From the NCBI GenBank assembly GCA_033763355.1, contig JANRKT010000347.1, positions 1 to 10,174 on the forward strand: a stretch of 10,174 nt of DNA, read 5' to 3'. The notes below the pieces were generated by a model. The model worked only from the letters and a program-made list of their open reading frames with translations, was not told the DNA's origin and made no database searches. Origin of the DNA: JANRKT01 sp033763355 (lineage in GTDB: Bacteria; Bacteroidota; Bacteroidia; Chitinophagales; Chitinophagaceae). This document shows, one piece after another, positions 7,042 through 10,174 of this stretch (within the stretch, counting starts at the first letter, position 1; every line of letters begins with the position of its first letter). The translations under genes were made by a program, and so were the position numbers.

Positions 7042-7330
7042 TCCCTGTTTTCAGTTAACTGGTTTTAAACAAGTAATAAACTGATCGGTAAAACTGAAAT
7101 GGCCAGATGGCTGAAGCAATACTCTCAGGGGGGTTAAGGCTGGTATGTTACATAAAGCAGAAGGGTTCCGGTAATTATTGAAGCATATAATCTTACTCAC
7201 TCCAATAACAATCGCTGAGTTGATTTGCAAAAATAAGGTAATACTTTTTTACGGAGAAGAATGAGATGCCTGTATCAGACATTTCTGTGATTATGAAAAA
7301 ATTTAAATTGTTAGCTTTAAAATGTAATGC
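7042..7330. other. Non-coding intergenic stretch
   Basis: About 290 bp without a supported gene lie between the transpeptidase start region and the tRNA-Asn terminator. TATTTTTG on the minus strand (7235 to 7228) matches the -7 consensus but has no -33 partner and is about 270 nt from the chosen transpeptidase start; it could drive that gene with a long leader. Reading frames of 24 codons (7107-7181) and 13 codons (7293-7334) exist but have no promoter or similarity to back them. No repeat or stable large hairpin was noticed. Confidence 0.5.
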
Positions 7331-7357
7331 ATAAAAAAAGCCACATTCAAGTGGCTT
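7331..7357 (-). terminator. Rho-independent terminator downstream of tRNA-Asn
   Basis: AAGCCAC (7338-7344) pairs with GTGGCTT (7351-7357) across a 6-nt loop. On the minus strand the stem runs into TTTTTTAT, a good U-tract. It lies 6 nt past the 3' end of the tRNA gene, so it ends the tRNA transcript. Confidence 0.85.
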
Positions 7358-7363
7358 CATTTG

Positions 7364-7437
7364 CTCCTCAGACTGGACTTGAACCAGTGACCCTCTGATT
7401 AACAGTCAGATGCTCTAACCAACTGAGCTACTGAGGA
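7364..7437 (-). tRNA. tRNA-Asn (anticodon GUU)
   Basis: A full 74-nt cloverleaf reads on the minus strand. The acceptor stem is TCCTCAG with CTGAGGA and discriminator G. The D arm is GCTC..GAGC. The anticodon arm is TCTGA, loop CTGTTAA, TCAGA, which puts GTT at 34-36. The variable loop is GGGTC. The T arm is ACTGG, TTCAAGT, CCAGT. CCA is not encoded (the next bases are CAA), so it must be added after transcription. It has its own promoter and terminator. Its core is nearly the same as that of the CAU tRNA at 10036-10109. Confidence 0.97.
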
Positions 7438-7454
7438 ATTAATTTAACGGGTTG

Positions 7455-7485
7455 CAAAAATAAGCATTTTCGCCTTCCGGCAAAA
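7455..7485 (-). promoter_or_regulatory. Promoter of tRNA-Asn
   Basis: On the minus strand TTTTG (7485 to 7481), an 18-nt spacer and TATTTTTG (7462 to 7455) match the Bacteroidota consensus TTTG-N-TAnnTTTG fully. The -7 box ends 17 nt before the tRNA 5' end, leaving a leader of about 10 nt. It sits in the 57-bp gap after the Rieske gene, which shows no terminator of its own, so read-through from the hflX operon into the tRNA is also possible. Confidence 0.7.
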
Positions 7486-7494
7486 TGGAAATTC

Positions 7495-7854
7495 TTATTT
7501 AAACAGGCCAAATAAACCACCTTCTTCCATCCCGGCATAAACACCGTCAGCCCTTATTTCAACAGGATATGTTTTCAGGTAAAACCCTTCACCGCTGCTG
7601 TTCCGCCCATTGCGTAAATTAAACTTGTAACGGTGTATGGGGCATACAATATTTCCCACAGGGTCAACGTAACCTTCGGCCATTATACCACCTGCGTGTG
7701 GGCATTGCGCAGCACAACCCAATATATTATCCTGGTATTTTGCAAGGCATATCTTTTTGTTACTTACTGTTATTTCTGCCAGTCCGTTTTCGTCAAACAA
7801 AATTTCGTCAGGCGTTTCTGCAATCTTGTGCCACCTGTATTTTTTAAACCCCAT
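7495..7854 (-). CDS. Rieske [2Fe-2S] ferredoxin, NirD-like small protein
   Basis: A 119-residue single-domain Rieske protein. The two cluster motifs are CPHAGG (51-56) and CPIHRYKF (71-78), so Cys51, His53, Cys71 and His74 would bind one [2Fe-2S] cluster. C47 also precedes the first motif. It lacks a membrane anchor or signal peptide, so it is cytoplasmic, and it has the size of NirD-type ferredoxins that carry electrons to oxygenases or reductases. No oxygenase or nitrite reductase is nearby, so its partner is unknown. The start ATG overlaps the hflX stop as TAATG (7852-7856), a strong sign of translational coupling. The role of a redox protein next to a ribosome-associated GTPase is not known to me. 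Confidence 0.9.
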   Translation of the reverse strand: MGFKKYRWHKIAETPDEILFDENGLAEITVSNKKICLAKYQDNILGCAAQCPHAGGIMAEGYVDPVGNIVCPIHRYKFNLRNGRNSSGEGFYLKTYPVEIRADGVYAGMEEGGLFGLFK

Positions 7855-9044
7855 TACTCAAAAAAAATTGTTTTGTACGGGTAACGTATCCTGTATAAAT
7901 CTTTTACTTTATCCAGTATTACTTTCCGCAGTTCATCAATATTTATTTTTTCAGTAGCTGAAACAAAAACACAGTTGCCTTGTGTTTCATGGATCCAGCG
8001 GTCCTTTAATTCAGCAAGCAGTTGCTGCTTTACTTCCACGTCCAGCCATTCGTCAAAAGTATTTTTTTCATACAGGTCCATTTTGTTAAACACTGTAATA
8101 ATGGGTTTATCATGGCAGCCAAGTTCCGCCAGTGTTGATTTTACCACATTAATCTGTTCTTCATATTGCGGATGTGAAATATCTGCCACGTGCAGCAATA
8201 CATCGCTTTCCTTTACTTCATCCAGCGTGCTTTTAAAACTTTCTACAAGGTGATGCGGTAGTTTGCGGATAAACCCAACTGTATCGCTTAAGAGGAATGG
8301 AATGTTTTCATAAACCACTTTCCTTGTTGTTGTGTCTAATGTGGCAAATAATTTATTTTCTGCAAACACATGGCTTTTGCTCAGCAGGTTCATTAAGGTG
8401 GATTTGCCAACGTTGGTATAACCTACCAGCGCTACACGGATAAATTCACCGCGGTCCTTACGCTGGGTAAAAGCCTGCCTGTCAATTTCAGAAAGGCGTT
8501 TGCGCAGCAATGAAATTTTATCGCGGACAATCCGGCGGTCGGTTTCAATTTCTGTTTCACCCGGCCCCCTTGTTCCGATGCCGCCACCCAAACGCTCAAG
8601 GTGTTTCCACATACCTCTTAACCGGGGAAGGATATACTGGTATTGTGCAAGTTCAACCTGTGCTTTGGCCTGTGCTGTTTTTGCACGGCGGGCAAATATA
8701 TCCAGTATCAGGTCGCTGCGGTCAATGGTTTTTACATCCAGCGCTTTTTCAATATTGGTAATTTGTGCACCGGTTAATTCATCATCAAAAATAATGACCT
8801 TGATGTTTTTGCCGGAAACATAATTCTTTATCTCTTCCAGTTTCCCTTTTCCAACATAAGTGCGGCTATCGGGGTGGGGGAGTTTCTGCATAAACCTTTT
8901 TACTGTAACGGCGCCTGCAGTTTCTGCAAGAAAAGCCAGTTCTTCAAGGTATTCTTCCACCTGTGTTTCTGTTTGCCCTTTGTGCACTACACCAACCAGT
9001 ACTGCTTTTTCATGGTGGTTAAGGATGTGTTTTTTTTCAATCAA
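7854..9044 (-). CDS. hflX: GTPase HflX
   Basis: A 396-residue GTPase that binds the 50S subunit and splits stalled 70S ribosomes, notably after heat or antibiotic stress. The N-terminal HflX domain (about 12-195) includes GKGKLEEI (65-72), DRSDLILDIFARRAKTAQAK (108-127) and the family signature GGGIGTRGPGE (153-163). The G domain (about 202-385) has G1 GYTNVGKST (208-216), a switch I threonine in TLDTTTR (235-241), G3 DTVGF (254-258), G4 NKMD (320-323) and G5 SATE (362-365). All key residues are intact. The start is TTG (9044-9042): an in-frame TGA lies three codons upstream and the next Met is at residue 52, inside the domain. A -7-like box ends 7 nt before the TTG. The Rieske gene is coupled downstream. 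Confidence 0.96.
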   Translation of the reverse strand: MIEKKHILNHHEKAVLVGVVHKGQTETQVEEYLEELAFLAETAGAVTVKRFMQKLPHPDSRTYVGKGKLEEIKNYVSGKNIKVIIFDDELTGAQITNIEKALDVKTIDRSDLILDIFARRAKTAQAKAQVELAQYQYILPRLRGMWKHLERLGGGIGTRGPGETEIETDRRIVRDKISLLRKRLSEIDRQAFTQRKDRGEFIRVALVGYTNVGKSTLMNLLSKSHVFAENKLFATLDTTTRKVVYENIPFLLSDTVGFIRKLPHHLVESFKSTLDEVKESDVLLHVADISHPQYEEQINVVKSTLAELGCHDKPIITVFNKMDLYEKNTFDEWLDVEVKQQLLAELKDRWIHETQGNCVFVSATEKINIDELRKVILDKVKDLYRIRYPYKTIFFE

Positions 9045-9051
9045 CGCAGTT

Positions 9052-9059
9052 CAAAATTT
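9052..9059 (-). promoter_or_regulatory. Candidate -7 box of the hflX operon
   Basis: AAATTTTG on the minus strand matches TAnnTTTG except for the first base, and it is preceded by further A/T. It ends 7 nt before the TTG start of hflX, so the mRNA would be leaderless or nearly so. The nearest TTG (9086 to 9084) is 24 nt upstream, slightly too far for a standard -33 box, so the call is tentative. The upstream barrel gene is closed by a terminator, which means hflX needs a promoter about here. Confidence 0.4.
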
Positions 9060-9086
9060 TAATGGTAAAGTTAAGCCGGCGGGCAA

Positions 9087-9115
9087 TAAAAAAGCGGGTG
9101 CATGTCAGCACCCGC
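9087..9115 (-). terminator. Rho-independent terminator of the PorT-like barrel gene
   Basis: GCGGGTGC (9094-9101) pairs perfectly with GCACCCGC (9108-9115) around a 6-nt loop. On the minus strand the stem is followed by TTTTTTATT. It lies 23 nt past the stop of the barrel gene and ahead of hflX, so it separates the two transcription units. Confidence 0.85.
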
Positions 9116-9138
9116 AAAATTATACGGTAAAAACAATT

Positions 9139-9861
9139 TTATAAACCGCTTAATGTAATGCCGAATGAAAACGGCCGTACTTCAGGCCCCGAACCCTGTT
9201 TGAAAAAATCAGTAATGGTGTAAGAAGCAAACAGTGAAAAATTACCCATACCGACACGGGATATAACTGCAAGCCGGGTACCATTAAAGAATTTTTTATT
9301 TTTTTCTTTTTCAATATATCCTGTAAAGCCATTTGCATCCCTGTCAACTTTAGCTTTCGTTTTGGCATCCAGCAGGGTTCCCACTTTTGCACCTATGGCG
9401 AACTTAAACCCTTTGTTCATGTTTTCCGGGTTTGCAGAAAAACGCAGTTCTACCGGAAGTTCAAGATACCCGGTGGCTACTTTAAATTTCTTATAATCCG
9501 TAATGGTGTCTTTTATAAATTTAGCCTTGTCGTTGTTTACAATATCTACCCTGGTCTTGTCAAAAAACATATTGTCTGTTCCAATGCCCGGGCCTATGGC
9601 CACACTCAAGCGTGGATTGGTTTTAAAAGGGAAATCAAACATCAGGTAAAAATTAAAGGTTCTTGAAAACCCTTTTGTATTGATTGAATCCGGTGCGCTG
9701 CCCCATCCATTATAACCAAACTGCAGCAGAAAGTGATCGGCGCTCCTGCCCGTGATATCAACTTTGCTCCAGTCTTTTTTCTTTTTTGCAACGGGTTCTT
9801 CCTGTGCAAACAAGCTGAAAGTACTGCACATCATTAATACTATAAACGCAATTTTCTTCAT
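9139..9861 (-). CDS. Outer-membrane beta-barrel protein (PorT-like)
   Basis: A 240-residue exported protein. The signal peptide covers 1-19 (MKK, hydrophobic 4-18, cleavage at FA-Q, 18-20), followed by a charged linker (EEPVAKKKKDWSK, 21-33). From about 42 onward there are alternating amphipathic strands separated by polar turns: HFLLQFGYNGW, TFNFYLMFDFPF, RLSVAIGPGIG, GYLELPVELRFS, FKFAIGAKVG, TRLAVISRVGMGNFSLFASY, and a final RPFSFGITLSGL ending in the aromatic-poor GITLSGL terminus. This pattern matches the outer-membrane beta-barrel domain seen in PorT-family proteins of Bacteroidota (PF13568 type). Its role could be structural, transport or secretion; nothing specifies which. It is a single-gene unit with its own promoter (TAGATTTG) and terminator. 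Confidence 0.75.
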   Translation of the reverse strand: MKKIAFIVLMMCSTFSLFAQEEPVAKKKKDWSKVDITGRSADHFLLQFGYNGWGSAPDSINTKGFSRTFNFYLMFDFPFKTNPRLSVAIGPGIGTDNMFFDKTRVDIVNNDKAKFIKDTITDYKKFKVATGYLELPVELRFSANPENMNKGFKFAIGAKVGTLLDAKTKAKVDRDANGFTGYIEKEKNKKFFNGTRLAVISRVGMGNFSLFASYTITDFFKQGSGPEVRPFSFGITLSGL

Positions 9862-9877
9862 AAGTTCAATTGATGGG

Positions 9878-9885
9878 CAAATCTA
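9878..9885 (-). promoter_or_regulatory. -7 promoter element of the PorT-like barrel gene
   Basis: TAGATTTG on the minus strand matches TAnnTTTG at all fixed positions and ends 16 nt before the ATG, the same spacing as for the MarR gene. A TTTC 17 nt upstream is a weak -33 candidate. No Shine-Dalgarno sequence lies in the short leader. Confidence 0.55.
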
Positions 9886-9960
9886 TCCTGCCACGGGTTA
9901 ATGAAAGGTTAAAGAAGTCCGGTTAAATGATGCATACACCCGCTAACCGGTGCAGGGGAT

Positions 9961-9989
9961 ACAAAAAACCCACAGCATTTACTGTGGGT
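9961..9989 (-). terminator. Rho-independent terminator downstream of the CAU tRNA
   Basis: ACCCACAG (9968-9975) pairs with CTGTGGGT (9982-9989) around a 6-nt loop, and the minus strand continues into TTTTTTGT. It follows the tRNA gene by 46 nt. The trailer between them contains a smaller GTCCC/GGGAC hairpin (10002-10006 with 10016-10020). Confidence 0.85.
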
Positions 9990-10035
9990 GTTATGAACCC
10001 TGTCCCGCTCAAAAGGGGACGACTCTCCGGATAAG

Positions 10036-10109
10036 TGGACCCTGCTGGGCTCGAACCAGCGACCCTCTGATTATGAGTCAGATGCTCTAACCTGCTGAGC
10101 TAAGGGTCC
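10036..10109 (-). tRNA. tRNA with CAU anticodon (elongator Met or lysidine-type Ile)
   Basis: A full 74-nt cloverleaf reads on the minus strand. The acceptor stem is GGACCCT with AGGGTCC and discriminator A. The anticodon arm is TCTGA, loop CTCATAA, TCAGA, placing CAT at 34-36. The T arm is GCTGG, TTCGAGC, CCAGC. CCA is not encoded. It is not the initiator: that form has three G-C pairs next to the anticodon and an unpaired first base. Elongator tRNA-Met and tRNA-Ile2 (C34 modified to lysidine by TilS) share the anticodon. The C4-G69 and C5-G68 pairs and the T arm resemble E. coli Ile2, while the rest does not settle it. Confidence 0.95.
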
Positions 10110-10144
10110 AATCCGCAGGAGCGGAGAAATATCTCTGAACAAAG

Positions 10145-10174
10145 ATGATTGAAGAACTTCTTACACCATTACCC
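10145..10174 (+). CDS. Possible start of a gene running off the window
   Basis: An open frame begins MIEELLTPLP and has no stop before the window ends, so at most ten residues are visible. TATCTCTG (10130-10137) is a 5-of-6 match to the -7 consensus and ends 7 nt before the ATG, the same spacing as for hflX. The gene would be divergent from the CAU tRNA. The product cannot be recognised, and the frame could be chance. Confidence 0.3.
   Translation, partial: MIEELLTPLP

Noticed and set aside
7107..7181. A 24-codon frame in the non-coding stretch
   Set aside because: No ribosome site, promoter or recognisable motif.
7293..7334. A 13-residue frame MKKFKLLALKCNA
   Set aside because: It starts like a signal peptide but stops at once inside the tRNA terminator, with no promoter; probably chance in AT-rich DNA.
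10002..10020. GTCCC/GGGAC hairpin in the trailer of the CAU tRNA
   Set aside because: Only 5 bp with a 9-nt loop; a proper terminator follows. Probably a processed trailer.
1..10174. Mobile element, CRISPR array, phage, defence or toxin-antitoxin system
   Set aside because: No transposase, integrase, spaced repeats, terminal inverted repeats or defence-type genes were seen; base and codon use look even throughout.

Overview
The window looks like an ordinary chromosomal segment from a Bacteroidota bacterium, most likely a member of the Chitinophagaceae. Three things point there. Bacteroidota-type promoter boxes (TAnnTTTG, sometimes with an upstream TTTG) sit close to several starts. Shine-Dalgarno sites are almost absent. 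The families present (GHL10 secreted hydrolase, YkuD_2-type L,D-transpeptidase, PorT-like barrel, a small secreted protein ending in a GSLEYVN motif) are typical of that group. The family assignment is from memory, not from a search.

Layout. Positions 29-1524 (+) hold an AI-2E/PerM-type permease and a DinB-like metalloenzyme sharing an ATGA overlap. Positions 1600-3576 (+) hold a MarR regulator followed 12 nt later by a secreted GHL10 glycoside-hydrolase-like protein. A 99-residue secreted protein (3573-3872, -) converges on it with a 4-nt overlap. Positions 3979-6138 (+) hold rpoN (sigma-54) and, 3 nt later, a PAP2-like membrane protein. A hairpin terminator at about 6137-6169 separates these from a minus-strand periplasmic L,D-transpeptidase (6202-6960). 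About 320 bp of non-coding DNA follows.

From 7331 to 10109 everything recognised lies on the minus strand. In transcription order it is: a CAU-anticodon tRNA with its terminator, a PorT-like outer-membrane barrel with its terminator, hflX (TTG start) coupled through TAATG to a small Rieske ferredoxin, then tRNA-Asn(GUU) with its own promoter and terminator. A possible plus-strand gene starts at 10145 and runs off the end.

How the genes work together. The permease, GHL10 protein, L,D-transpeptidase, PAP2-like protein and barrel all act in or across the envelope, and two of them plausibly touch peptidoglycan. RpoN and HflX are global functions (alternative sigma factor, ribosome rescue GTPase). 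No mobile element, CRISPR array, phage gene, toxin-antitoxin pair or defence system was seen, and no gene is visibly broken. I did not find a convincing new multi-gene system. The observations most worth checking are the hflX-Rieske coupling, the MarR-GHL10 pair, the small secreted convergent protein, the palindrome between divergent genes upstream of rpoN, and the two tRNAs that share almost the same core.
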